From contig NZ_JACAFP010000003.1 of NCBI RefSeq assembly GCF_015354505.1, positions 48,200-112,199 of the forward strand: a stretch of 64,000 nt of DNA. Reading direction: 5' to 3'. How positions within the stretch are numbered: the stretch's first letter is position 1; each line of letters starts with the position of its first letter. The stretch is from Microbacterium sp. UFMG61. Lineage in GTDB: Bacteria > Actinomycetota > Actinomycetes > Actinomycetales > Microbacteriaceae. Below are positions 17,478-25,880 of this stretch, in pieces. Position numbers and translations under genes: made by a program. The notes below the pieces were generated by a model, which saw nothing but the letters and a program-made list of their open reading frames with translations, ran no database searches and was not told the origin of the DNA.

Positions 17478-17504
17478 GACGAATTCGTCCGGCGGAGCCG
17501 AGCG

Positions 17505-17553
17505 AGACGAAACGTGGTGACGTGCCGAAGTCGGCTCGCCACGTTTCGTCTCA
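17505..17553. repeat. GAGACGAAACGTGG inverted-repeat element
   Basis: GAGACGAAACGTGG (17505-17518) and CCACGTTTCGTCTC (17540-17553) are perfect 14-bp arms with a 21-bp loop. The element stands between the convergent GNAT gene and the ABC operon. It belongs to the same word family (GAGCGAGACGAAACG) as the elements at 22958 and 58269, and could act as a bidirectional terminator. Confidence 0.6.
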
Positions 17554-17646
17554 GTCGCCTGCGTCGTCTTCGGTCAACGGACGTCGGTCACTCATGACCG
17601 GCAGTCGCTGGACGAGCGGCAGGCACTCAACGACCGGGCACCGAAC

Positions 17647-18453
17647 TCAGACGAGCGCAGCATCCACCCTGCGATCGTTGCCGACGTGCACGAGGGCGTC
17701 GATCCGGCGCTCGATCGCGTTGAACTCCGGTGAGTTCACGTCGCGCTCGCCGGGGAGGTCGACCGTCACGATCTCCCGCACGTGCCCCGAGTTGCCGTGG
17801 GCCGTGCCGCCCGCCATGACGAGCACGCGGTCACCGAGGTACACGGCCTCCTCGATGCTGTGCGTCACGAACAGCACGGTGATGCCGGCATCCCGCTGGA
17901 TGCGCTGCAGCTCGTGCTGCATCTCGGTGCGCGTGAGCGCGTCGAGAGCGCCGAACGGTTCGTCCATGAGCATCACCGACGGAGTGTTCGCGAGCAGTCG
18001 CGCGATCGCGACGCGCTGCTGCATGCCGCCCGAGAGCTGGTGCGGGAAGGATGCCGCGACGCGGCTGAGTCCGACGGAGTCCAGCGCCGCGGTCGCCCGC
18101 TCCTTCACGACTGCGCGGGGGAGGCGGGCCTGCCGCGGGCCGTACTCGATGTTCTCGCGCACCGTCAGCCAGGGGAACAGCCCGTAGTCCTGGAAGACGA
18201 CGCCCCGGTCGGGCCCGGGGCCGGTCACCTCCTTCCCGGCAACCGTCAACGACCCCTCGGTGATCGTCTCGAAGCCTGCGACCATGCGCAGCAGCGTCGA
18301 CTTGCCGCATCCTGAGGCGCCGACGATGCAGACCACCTCGCCGGCCGCGACGGTGATGTCGACACCGTCGACGGCGGCGATCGGCGATCCGGGGTACCGC
18401 TTGCCCACACCGGTCATGACGATGTCGGCGGCGTGCTGGGGAGGAATGCTCAT
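17647..18453 (-). CDS. ABC transporter ATP-binding protein (SsuB/TauB type)
   Basis: 268 residues. Walker A is GASGCGKS (~45-52), the Q-loop FQDYGLFPWLTV is typical of the nitrate/sulfonate/taurine subfamily, the signature is LSGGMQQR, Walker B is VMLMDEPFGALDA and the switch His is in VTHSIEEAV. The ATG at 18453 is 8 bp after the permease stop. It is the last gene of the operon regulator - allophanate hydrolase - binding protein - permease - ATPase and powers uptake of that operon's substrate. Confidence 0.93.
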   Translation of the reverse strand: MSIPPQHAADIVMTGVGKRYPGSPIAAVDGVDITVAAGEVVCIVGASGCGKSTLLRMVAGFETITEGSLTVAGKEVTGPGPDRGVVFQDYGLFPWLTVRENIEYGPRQARLPRAVVKERATAALDSVGLSRVAASFPHQLSGGMQQRVAIARLLANTPSVMLMDEPFGALDALTRTEMQHELQRIQRDAGITVLFVTHSIEEAVYLGDRVLVMAGGTAHGNSGHVREIVTVDLPGERDVNSPEFNAIERRIDALVHVGNDRRVDAALV

Positions 18454-18461
18454 GCGATCTC

Positions 18462-19355
18462 TCACTTCTGGATCGGTCGGCGCCCGAAGGCGATGGCGAA
18501 GATGAGCGTGAGCAGGCGGTCGGCGATGAAGCCGGCCAGGCCGATGACGACCATGCCCACGATGATGAGGTCGGTGCGCGACTGCTCCCGGGCCTGGGTG
18601 ATGAGCGCGCCGAGCCCGGTGCTGATGCCCACCGTCTCGCCGACGACGAGGATCACCCACGAGAGTCCCATCGCGATGCGCATGCCGCTGATGATCTGCG
18701 GCGCGGCAGCCGGGATGACGACCTTGTAGAGCGACTGCAGGCGGGGCGTGCCCAGCATCGCGGCGGCTTCGAGAAGGCGCCCCGGCACCTGGTGGACTCC
18801 GCTGATGGTGTTCAGCAGGATGGGGAACACCGCGGCGATGAACACGAGGAACACCGTGGAGCGGTCGCCGAAGCCGATGATCAGCAGGGTCAGCGGCGCC
18901 CAGGCTGTGACGGGGATCGGGCGGACGAGGTTGACGGTCGGCTCCAGCATGCGGAACAGGAGCTTCGACCGGCCCATCAGCACGCCGAGCGGCACGGCGA
19001 TGACGACCGCGAGGCCGAAGCCCTGCAGCACGCGCAGCGCCGAGGCCCCGAGGTGGCCCCAGAGCGTGCCGCTGAACGAGTCGTCGTAGATGCCGCCGAA
19101 GGCGAAGTCCACACCCCTCACCGCGACCTCTCCGGGGGTGGGCAGGAACGTCATCTTGATGTCGAACGGCAGCGTCCAGGCGTTCTGCACGCCCAGGTGC
19201 CAGCCGATCAGCAGGAGGATCGGAACGGGAAGCGCGATGGCCCATCCGAGCGACACACGGCGGCGCGGCCGAGAGGTGCGGATGCCGTCGGGCTGCGTCT
19301 CGGTGGTCGCGACGCCCTGGGGCGGATCGGCGAGTGCGGTGGTCGTCACGATCAC
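18462..19355 (-). CDS. ABC transporter permease (SsuC/TauC type)
   Basis: 297 residues with about six TM helices: ~38-55, ~100-120, ~130-150, ~155-175, ~215-240 and ~255-280. The cytoplasmic EAA loop EAAAMLGTPRLQSLYKVVIP contacts the ATPase. The N-terminal ~35 residues are polar and basic. The ATG overlaps the stop of the binding-protein gene by 4 bases, which suggests coupling. It forms the channel for the operon's nitrogen-containing substrate, presumably as a homodimer. Confidence 0.92.
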   Translation of the reverse strand: MIVTTTALADPPQGVATTETQPDGIRTSRPRRRVSLGWAIALPVPILLLIGWHLGVQNAWTLPFDIKMTFLPTPGEVAVRGVDFAFGGIYDDSFSGTLWGHLGASALRVLQGFGLAVVIAVPLGVLMGRSKLLFRMLEPTVNLVRPIPVTAWAPLTLLIIGFGDRSTVFLVFIAAVFPILLNTISGVHQVPGRLLEAAAMLGTPRLQSLYKVVIPAAAPQIISGMRIAMGLSWVILVVGETVGISTGLGALITQAREQSRTDLIIVGMVVIGLAGFIADRLLTLIFAIAFGRRPIQK

Positions 19356-20356
19356 TCCGTCCGTGCGGTCTCGACGAAGCTGACGTCGGTGAGGAGGTCC
19401 TGGTCGGCCTCGGCCGAGACCTGGTCGAAGGCGAGCATCTCCTCGCTCATCGCGGCCAGCGTCGAGAGGTAGTCGGCGTCGAGGTCCCAGCGGGGCCAGA
19501 TGTTCTCGATCGCCAGGTCGACGATCGCGGGGTTCAGGGCGAACTCCTCGACGAGGCCGTCGGCCCAGGCGGCGGTGTCGTCCGCCATGTGCTCGACCGC
19601 CGCGATGTGGGTGTCGACGACGGATTGCACGAGCTCGGGGTCGGACTCGATCAGGCTGTTGCTCGTGGCGAGCACGATGTTCGTCTGGCCGATCGGGGTG
19701 TCGTAGGCCGACATCAGCTCGTGAGCACCGCCCTCGATCGCGATCGACGGGCCGACCTCGGCCGAGATGAACGCGTCGATCTGTCCGGAGGCGAACGCGG
19801 TGGCCATGTCGGCGAAGGGCAGGTTGACGAGCTCGACGTCGCTCGCGGGGTCGATGCCCTGTGCCTCGAGCGTGCGCTTGAGGAGGATCTCCTGGGTGGC
19901 GCCCATCGGGAAGCCGACCTTCGCACCCTTGAGGTCATCCGGCGTCTCGATGTCTTTTGTGGCGACGATGCGGGTGCCGCCGTCGGCAGCGGAGGCGACG
20001 ATGCGCACATCCTGCTTCTCGGCGACGCCGGCGATGACCGATGCCGCACCAGTCACGCCGAAGTCGACGGAGCCCGAGACGATCGCGTTCTTGATGTCGC
20101 TGGAGGTGTCGAAGAGCACGATCTCGACGTCGATGCCCTCCTCGGCGACCTCTTCGTAGAAGAAGGGGCTGAAGAGGTGGGGCTGCGCACGCAGCGTGCC
20201 GATGGTGACGGACTGTCCGCCGCCGTCGCCGCTCTCGGAGTCGGCGGACGAGGGCGACGCGGAGCAGCCGGCGAGCACGAGCGTCGCGGCGGCGAGCGAG
20301 GCGACGGCGAGCGACGGCGTGCGGAAGGACGAGCGGGAGGGGGTGCGGAAGGTCAT
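19352..20356 (-). CDS. ABC transporter substrate-binding lipoprotein (SsuA/TauA/NMT1-like)
   Basis: 334 residues. The signal peptide has a basic start, a hydrophobic core and a lipobox ending TLVLAGC, with the lipidated Cys at 31. The fold is NMT1/SsuA-like: VTIGTLRAQPHLFSPFFYEE, GSVDFGVTGAASVIAGVAEK, then DLKGAKVGFPMGATQEILLK. These proteins capture sulfonates, taurine, nitrate or pyrimidine-like compounds. Being in one operon with allophanate hydrolase, its ligand is more likely a urea-, biuret- or carbamoyl-containing compound. It is 63 bp downstream of the hydrolase gene. Confidence 0.92.
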   Translation of the reverse strand: MTFRTPSRSSFRTPSLAVASLAAATLVLAGCSASPSSADSESGDGGGQSVTIGTLRAQPHLFSPFFYEEVAEEGIDVEIVLFDTSSDIKNAIVSGSVDFGVTGAASVIAGVAEKQDVRIVASAADGGTRIVATKDIETPDDLKGAKVGFPMGATQEILLKRTLEAQGIDPASDVELVNLPFADMATAFASGQIDAFISAEVGPSIAIEGGAHELMSAYDTPIGQTNIVLATSNSLIESDPELVQSVVDTHIAAVEHMADDTAAWADGLVEEFALNPAIVDLAIENIWPRWDLDADYLSTLAAMSEEMLAFDQVSAEADQDLLTDVSFVETARTE

Positions 20357-20419
20357 GTGTTCTCCTGGTGGGGGCGAGGCCAGGACGGCTGGTGCAGGGA
20401 CAGGGGCAGCGGGTCGGGG

Positions 20420-22141
20420 TCAGGCGTTGGCGGGGACGACGGATGCTGCGCGGTAGGCGCGCCAGCCGCCGAAGTCGGTGATGTCTCGTTCGGTGAGGTC
20501 GACGGATGCGGTGAAGCCGAGCACCGACGAGCCGTCGGAGAGCTCGATCTCGCCGAGTGCGAGAGGAGCGGCGATGCTGCGCAGCAGCGTCGACAGCGCG
20601 AGGGGCGACAGGCGCCACAGCTCTCCGGGGAGCTTGGCGCCCTCGGTGGAGCGGATGACCGCCGGGCGGTCGACCGCGCCTTCGACCAGCAGCATCCGGA
20701 ACCTGTCCGAGGTGCGAACCTCGCCGACGAGCCGGGCGCCGAGCGCCTGCAGCTGCGGGTTGAGCGGTTCGCCGCTGAGGTGCGCGCCGAAGACGGCGAC
20801 GTCGACGCCCGGGGCGTCGAGCGTGGCATCCGGCTCCGATTCGCCGAGCAGGCGGGCCGCGAGATCGAGCGCGACCTGGTCGTGGAACGTCGGCGTCACG
20901 ATCGAGACGCCGAAGTGGCCCTCGCCTGCGACCTCACCCGTCGGCACGGCGACGGCGGCCATGTCCATGAGGTTCACGAAGTTCGTGAAGGTGCCGACGG
21001 TGCTGTTCACGCCGAGCGGGTCGGTCGCGACCTCGGCGACGGTCGGGTGGATCGGCGCGGTCGGGATGATCAGGGCATCCGTGCCGTCGAGCACGTCCCG
21101 AGCGAGCAGTGTCGCGGCGGCGACGGCCTGCTGGGCATCGATCACCGTCGTGCCGTCGATCTCTGAGGCGCGGGCGGCGATCGCGGCGACCGAGGGATCG
21201 GCATCCTCCGGGTGTGCCGCGAGGAAGGCGCCGTACGACCAGGCCCGCTCGCTGACCAGTCCGCCGCCGTAGAGCAGGCGGGCGGTGGCGAGGAACGGCG
21301 AGATGTCGATCGTGCGGGTCTCGGCGCCCAGCGCTTCGAAGCGGGCGATCGTCTCGTCGAACGCGGCCAGGACCGCCGGCGAGAGCGACGCGAGGTCGGC
21401 GCGTCGGGGCACGGCGATCACCGGTCGCGGCGGGGCCGCCTGCGGGGCGTCGAGCGCCCACGGTCGGCTCTTCGGGTCGGTCGTCGACGGGCCGGCGACG
21501 ACCGACATCACCCGAGCGGCGAGGCCGGTGGTGCGGGTGAAGACCGAGACGGTGTCGTACGAGGGAGAGGCGGGGAGCACCCCGTCGAGCGGCAGCAGTC
21601 CGAGGGTGGGCTTCACACCGAGGATGCCGTTGAAGGCGGCCGGAACCCGCCCGGAGCCCGCGGTGTCGGTGCCGAGCGAGAAGTCGACGAGGTCGTGCCC
21701 GACGGCGGCGCCGGATCCCGAGCTCGATCCGCCCGAGACGCGCTGGGGGTCGAGCGCGCTCGTGACGACGCCGTAGGGGCTGCGTGTGCCGACGAGTCCG
21801 GTGGCGAACTGATCCATGTTGGTCTTGCCCACGAGGACGGCGCCCGCGTCGAGCAGCCGCGTGACGACGGTCGCGCTCTTCGCGGGGACCCGGGCGAAGG
21901 CGGGGTGTGCGGCGGTGGTCGGAAGGCCGGCCACGTCGATGTTGTCCTTGACGGCGAACGTCAGCCCGGCGAGGGGGAGGGATGCTCCCGCGGCGACGCG
22001 GGCGCGCACGCTCTCGGCATCCGCCTGGATCTGCTCGGCGCTGCGACGGGTGATCCAGATGCTGGCGGGCGCGGCGTCCAGCGCGGTCTCGAGCGCCGCG
22101 ACGCTGGCTGCGACGGACTCGGAAGAGGAGAGGGAGATCAT
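20420..22141 (-). CDS. atzF: allophanate hydrolase
   Basis: 573 residues, an amidase-signature enzyme with a C-terminal extension as in AtzF. The catalytic triad is visible: Lys in LTFAVKDNIDVAGLPT (~66), cis-Ser in GGSSSGSG (~137) and nucleophile Ser in GTDTAGSGRVPAA (~159). The C-terminal part (VAVFGAHLSGEPLNPQLQAL...) is the AtzF-specific domain. It hydrolyses allophanate to two NH3 and two CO2. No urea carboxylase, biuret hydrolase or guanidine carboxylase gene is in this window, so the upstream step is missing here. The ATG overlaps the end of the GntR gene by 4 bases. Confidence 0.92.
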   Translation of the reverse strand: MISLSSSESVAASVAALETALDAAPASIWITRRSAEQIQADAESVRARVAAGASLPLAGLTFAVKDNIDVAGLPTTAAHPAFARVPAKSATVVTRLLDAGAVLVGKTNMDQFATGLVGTRSPYGVVTSALDPQRVSGGSSSGSGAAVGHDLVDFSLGTDTAGSGRVPAAFNGILGVKPTLGLLPLDGVLPASPSYDTVSVFTRTTGLAARVMSVVAGPSTTDPKSRPWALDAPQAAPPRPVIAVPRRADLASLSPAVLAAFDETIARFEALGAETRTIDISPFLATARLLYGGGLVSERAWSYGAFLAAHPEDADPSVAAIAARASEIDGTTVIDAQQAVAAATLLARDVLDGTDALIIPTAPIHPTVAEVATDPLGVNSTVGTFTNFVNLMDMAAVAVPTGEVAGEGHFGVSIVTPTFHDQVALDLAARLLGESEPDATLDAPGVDVAVFGAHLSGEPLNPQLQALGARLVGEVRTSDRFRMLLVEGAVDRPAVIRSTEGAKLPGELWRLSPLALSTLLRSIAAPLALGEIELSDGSSVLGFTASVDLTERDITDFGGWRAYRAASVVPANA

Positions 22142-22893
22142 CGGTGCGGGTCCAATCCGTGGTTCATGTGGGAGATCTGCATGGCGCGAGCTGCGCGGGC
22201 CTCGACGATCGACTGCGACTGGCCGACGTGCGTGCGCAGGAAGTCGCGGGCTTCGCGGAGGCGCCCGGTGAGCACGAGCTCGAGGATCTCGAGGTGCTCG
22301 CTGATGGTCGCGTCGACCCGGTCCTGGGTGAGGTAGTCGTGCATGCGGATCGGGCGGATGCGGCGGTTCACGCGCTCGAGCGCTCCGACCAGCTCGCGGT
22401 TGCCCGCCGCTCCCAGGAGCGCGAGGTGGAAGTGCTCGTCGGCGTCGACGAAACCGGGATCGGGGGTGATGCCGGCCTCAAGTCGAGAGATCCAGAGGTC
22501 CTGCTCGGCGGTGAGCTGGGCACGCTCATGCGTGATCGTCGGGTCGGCGATGGCGCGATCGATGCCCTGCGACTCCAGCAGGATGCGCAGCTCATAGAGG
22601 TCGGTGAACTCTTCGAGCGTGGGCATGTAGCGGAACAGCGCACCGTCGCGCTTGACGAGGAGGCCGTCTGCTTCGAGCCGCGCCAGCGCGTCACGCACCG
22701 GTGTGCGGGAGAGCTCGAAACGCTCGGCGACGTTCTCCTCGGTGAAGCGGTGGAAGGGCGAGTACGCCGCGGTCAGCAGCTCGGCCCGTAGCTGCTCATA
22801 GACGCGGATGCGGGCGGGACGCCGGCGCTCGGAGCCCGGATCCTGCGATGTGGCCAATGATGTATCCATTGCTGGACATCGTTCGGTATCCAT
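22138..22893 (-). CDS. GntR/FadR-type (FCD) transcriptional regulator
   Basis: 251 residues. The winged helix at ~25-90 reads IRVYEQLRAELLTAAYSPFH, then SRTPVRDALARLEADGLLV. A helical FCD ligand-binding domain follows, with the metal-ligand-like residues of HFHLALLGAAGNRELV and ISEHLEILELVLTGR. It is the first gene of the allophanate hydrolase/ABC operon and probably controls it. The word ATGGATAC occurs twice around the start (22893 and 22869 backward), so an alternative Met start exists at 22869. Confidence 0.92.
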   Translation of the reverse strand: MDTERCPAMDTSLATSQDPGSERRRPARIRVYEQLRAELLTAAYSPFHRFTEENVAERFELSRTPVRDALARLEADGLLVKRDGALFRYMPTLEEFTDLYELRILLESQGIDRAIADPTITHERAQLTAEQDLWISRLEAGITPDPGFVDADEHFHLALLGAAGNRELVGALERVNRRIRPIRMHDYLTQDRVDATISEHLEILELVLTGRLREARDFLRTHVGQSQSIVEARAARAMQISHMNHGLDPHR

Positions 22894-22957
22894 GTTTCGG
22901 CGGTGTATCTGCGTCGTACTCCCCGCGTTACGTTCTTCTCACATCCGGGGGCGTCCC

Positions 22958-23105
22958 CGGTCGTTGAGCGAGGCCCGCGGAGCAGTCTCCGTCCTGGGTC
23001 GTTGAGCGAGGCCCGCGGAGCGGCCCGAGTCGAAACGTGGTGAGTTTCCGAGATCGACTCCCGACGTTCGTCTCAGTCGACTGCGTCGTCTTCGCTCAAC
23101 GACCG
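22958..23105. repeat. GTTGAGCGAG intergenic element with internal 25-bp direct repeat
   Basis: Bounded by CGGTCGTTGAG (22958-22968) and its inverse CTCAACGACCG (23095-23105). Inside, an identical 25-bp segment beginning GGTCGTTGAGCGAGGCCCG occurs at 22959 and 22997. The right end of the element enters the MerR gene and supplies that protein's last ~10 codons. Related shorter elements are at 17505-17553 and 58269-58310. Confidence 0.65.
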
Positions 23106-23885
23106 TGCGCTACCCGTGTCGAGCGCCCGGCGCAGCGCCTCCGCCGCGAACCGTGCCGCTGCGGCCGTCCCGAAGGTGACGTGGAACGCGGGGTCGCTCT
23201 CGTAGATGTCGGCCATGCCGAGAACCATCGCCCGAGAGTTCTCGGCATCCCCGGCGTGCGTGGGCGTTCCGGGGATCTCGGCGAACCAGCGCAGGTGCAC
23301 TGCCGCATGCTCGCGAGCAGCCGGAGCATCCGGTTCGTGTCCTGCCTCGTGCAGCTCTCGCCACCGCGCGACGAGCGCCTCGGTGCGCTGTTTCCATTCG
23401 CGCTGCGCACGCAGCGACTTCTCGTGCCACCACTGGTTCGACGCGTCGAAGGCATCGCGCCCCCACCGCTCGACGACCTCCGATTCGTAGTCGTCGTTGA
23501 ATCCCTGCAGCATCACGTCCATGCGCGGCTCGAGCCCCTGTTCGCGCATCGTCAGAGTGTGCTCGACCGCGGCGATGCGGCGGTCGACCGCATCCCGTTC
23601 CGCCGTCAGCTGGGCCAGGTGCGAGCGCAGTGCGGCGACTTCGCTCGTCGGCTGCGCCGGTGCGTCGAGCACCGCGGCGATCTCGGCAAGGCCCATGCCG
23701 GTGTCTCGCAGCAGCAGGATGCGCTGCAGCCGCGCGACCGCAGCAGGACCGTAGTAGCGGTAGCCGTTCGATCCGATGCGGTCGGGAGGCAGAAGCCCGA
23801 TGCGGTGATAGTGCCGCAGGGTACGGTCGGTGATGCCCGCCCGTTCGGCGAGTTCGTTGACGGTCCACTCCATCGAGCGCTCCAA
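23073..23885 (-). CDS. MerR family regulator with TipAS domain
   Basis: 270 residues, or 266 from the second Met (MEWTVNELAERAGI, 23873). The MerR winged helix is TVNELAERAGITDRTLRHYH, then YRYYGPAAVARLQRILLLRD. A coiled-coil dimerisation helix spans ~85-115 and a TipAS-like C-terminal domain ~145-255 (WWHEKSLRAQREWKQRTEAL). TipA-type regulators bind thiopeptide-like or hydrophobic drugs and activate transcription. The gene lies 14 bp downstream of the DUF2268 protease-like gene, so they form one unit. The last codons come from an intergenic repeat element. Confidence 0.9.
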   Translation of the reverse strand: MERSMEWTVNELAERAGITDRTLRHYHRIGLLPPDRIGSNGYRYYGPAAVARLQRILLLRDTGMGLAEIAAVLDAPAQPTSEVAALRSHLAQLTAERDAVDRRIAAVEHTLTMREQGLEPRMDVMLQGFNDDYESEVVERWGRDAFDASNQWWHEKSLRAQREWKQRTEALVARWRELHEAGHEPDAPAAREHAAVHLRWFAEIPGTPTHAGDAENSRAMVLGMADIYESDPAFHVTFGTAAAARFAAEALRRALDTGSARSLSEDDAVD

Positions 23886-23899
23886 GGATCGGAAGGTGG

Positions 23900-24820
23900 T
23901 CAGGTGGTGCTCGGGTTCACCAACCCGAGCCGAGGCAGAGCGGTGGCCAGGATCTCGGATGCCGAAACGCGCACCGCCTCGGCCGCGCTGCGTCCCGTCG
24001 CGTCGCGGTACGCCTCGACGATCCGTGCGCCCGCCGCATACCCCGCACCGGTCGGCAGCCCGACGGGGGTGGAACCGAACAAGCGGGCGGTGGCGTCACC
24101 CAGCACCCACGCGGCGAAGTCCTGCATGCCGGTGATGTCGAGTCCGCTCGCGACCTTCGCCAGCACGGCATCGTCGGTGCGGGTCTTCTCGGCGACGAAG
24201 TGGGTATAGCCGGCATCGCCGTAGAGCTCGGTCGCGAACACGTCGGCAAGCCCCTCGGACACGACGTGCTCGCCGACCGTCACGGTCGCCGGATTCCACA
24301 CGACCCCGCCGGGCGAGTAGCGCACGTTGTGGTGCAGCTCGTGCACCGCGATCGCTTCGAGTCGGTCGAGGACCTGAGGGGTGGGCCACAGGGTCAGGCT
24401 GATGTATCCGCTGATGCCGCCGAAGCCCGAGAGACCCTGCACCTCATCGATGAAGTGCCGGTTCGTCGGGTCGCCCAGCACCAACAGCACGGTCAAGTCG
24501 GGGACGGTCAGGTCGGGGACGGATGCCTCGAGCACGGCGACGCTGTCGTGCAACGCTGTCTCGACCCGACGCCAGGCCTCGGCCGCGATGAGAGCATTCA
24601 GCCCGTCGCGCAGCTGATCGATTCCGTCGTCGTCGTCGGCATCAGCATCGAACCCGAAGCTCTGGCGGTGCACGGCCGCCAGGTCGGGCCCGCCGGGGAT
24701 GAAGTGGTACATGCCGGCCATCGGCTGCCACATCTCGCGGACGAGGTCGTCGCGTGACTCCGGGGGTGCGTCGAGAATGCGGGCGGTCGCTGTCGCGCTG
24801 TCGATCAGGGTGAGGGTCAT
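23900..24820 (-). CDS. DUF2268 putative zinc-dependent protease
   Basis: 306 residues from the ATG at 24820 (MTLTLIDSATATARI). The metalloprotease signature HELHHNVRY (an HExxH-type motif: His, Glu, His) sits near residue 157. A downstream Glu in VSEGLADVFATELYG is the probable third zinc ligand, as in the DUF2268 family. Length is normal for the family. A small in-frame duplication gives PDLTVPDLTV. It is upstream of, and co-transcribed with, a MerR-TipAS regulator, a pairing that suggests a stress- or drug-induced role. Substrate unknown. Confidence 0.88.
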   Translation of the reverse strand: MTLTLIDSATATARILDAPPESRDDLVREMWQPMAGMYHFIPGGPDLAAVHRQSFGFDADADDDDGIDQLRDGLNALIAAEAWRRVETALHDSVAVLEASVPDLTVPDLTVLLVLGDPTNRHFIDEVQGLSGFGGISGYISLTLWPTPQVLDRLEAIAVHELHHNVRYSPGGVVWNPATVTVGEHVVSEGLADVFATELYGDAGYTHFVAEKTRTDDAVLAKVASGLDITGMQDFAAWVLGDATARLFGSTPVGLPTGAGYAAGARIVEAYRDATGRSAAEAVRVSASEILATALPRLGLVNPSTT

Positions 24821-24869
24821 GTCGATCGAGCGTAAACACTGACGCAGGGGCAGGGTCAACCCGTGGGGA

Positions 24870-25436
24870 GTGACGGACAATGAATCCATGCTGATCGCGA
24901 TGGCCGGGCTGCCCGGCGCGGGTAAGAGTGCGGTGGCCGGCGAGGTCGCCCGTGCCCTCGGCTGCGCGCTGCTGTCGGTCGACCCGATCGAGGCGGCGAT
25001 GTGGCGCGCGGGCATCGCCAGAGACCAGCCCACGGGACTCGCGGCATACGTCGTGGCCGAGGATCTTGCGCGCGAGCAGTTGTCGATCGGCAACGACGTC
25101 GTCGTTGACGCGGTCAACGACGTCGAAGCGGCGCGCGGTCAGTGGGTGTCACTGGCCGCAGAGCTCGGCCAGCCTCTGGTGTTCATCGAGGTCTTCTGCA
25201 GCGACGTTGATGAGCACCGTCGACGGCTTGAGGGCCGTCACCGCGGAATCGTCGGGTTCGCGGAGCCGACGTGGGAGTCGGTCGTCGAACGCCGGGTGGG
25301 CTTCGAGACCTGGACCGATGCTCGTCTGCGCGTCGATTCGATGAGGCCGTTGGAGGCGGGCGTCGCGGAAGTGCTCAAGTATGTCGCGAGGGTCGGTCGC
25401 GGTGAGCCGATCGCGGCGACCGGGAACGACCGGTAG
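24870..25436 (+). CDS. P-loop AAA/kinase-like ATP-binding protein
   Basis: 188 residues (182 if the second Met at 24888 is used). Walker A is MAGLPGAGKSAVAGEVARAL near residues 10-25, then VDPIEAAMWRAGI. The hhhD strand is NDVVVDAVNDVEAARGQWVS, and LIKE-type lid residues follow in CSDVDEHRRRLEGR. This is the pattern of the zeta-toxin/chloramphenicol phosphotransferase-like small-molecule kinase group. No antitoxin is adjacent, so a metabolic or detoxifying kinase is more likely. Divergent from the DUF2268 gene. Confidence 0.85.
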   Translation: MTDNESMLIAMAGLPGAGKSAVAGEVARALGCALLSVDPIEAAMWRAGIARDQPTGLAAYVVAEDLAREQLSIGNDVVVDAVNDVEAARGQWVSLAAELGQPLVFIEVFCSDVDEHRRRLEGRHRGIVGFAEPTWESVVERRVGFETWTDARLRVDSMRPLEAGVAEVLKYVARVGRGEPIAATGNDR

Positions 25437-25451
25437 ACGGGCCGCGCGCGG

Positions 25452-25880
25452 TCAGCCCGCCAGGAGGTCTGCGTACAGCTGGGCAGCCCCCGCAGCATCC
25501 AGGGTGAGGATCTTCTCTTCCGCAACGCCCAGCCGGCTCAGTTCGCGCACGAGGTGGAGCGGCACCGTTTTGCGCGGCGCGACGATCTCGGGTGCTCCTC
25601 GGTCGGGAACGACGCTGTCGCGGGCGCAGCTCCAGAACTCGTTCGGGGTGACTTCGAGCTGCTGGCGCAGGATGTGCGCCCACATGCGTGCGGAGTAGTC
25701 CGTCCTGTCGATCGGGCGCGAGATGCGAGTGCGGAGGATGCGCCCATCCCACAGCCCGAGCTCGTATGTCCGGTGATGGGTGACCGGCTTGCCGGTGGAC
25801 CCGCGAACGAGGTCCCACTTCTCGGTCGTGCAGAAGTCGTCGTGGTCTTCCCTCGTCGGGGTCGGATGCTTCTCACTCAC
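25452..25880 (-). CDS. toxin of a Phd-linked TA pair (cytotoxic translational repressor type)
   Basis: 142 residues from a GTG at 25880 that lies inside the end of the antitoxin gene (8-base overlap). The sequence EDHDDFCTTEKWDLVRGSTG, the segment HHRTYELGLWDGRILRTRIS, the motif EFWSCARDSVVPDRG and the tail LDAAGAAQLYADLLAG match an actinobacterial family usually annotated as cytotoxic translational repressor of a toxin-antitoxin system. I recognise the family from memory but cannot state its biochemical target. The coupling and the palindrome upstream of the antitoxin support a TA operon. Confidence 0.7.
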   Translation of the reverse strand: MSEKHPTPTREDHDDFCTTEKWDLVRGSTGKPVTHHRTYELGLWDGRILRTRISRPIDRTDYSARMWAHILRQQLEVTPNEFWSCARDSVVPDRGAPEIVAPRKTVPLHLVRELSRLGVAEEKILTLDAAGAAQLYADLLAG

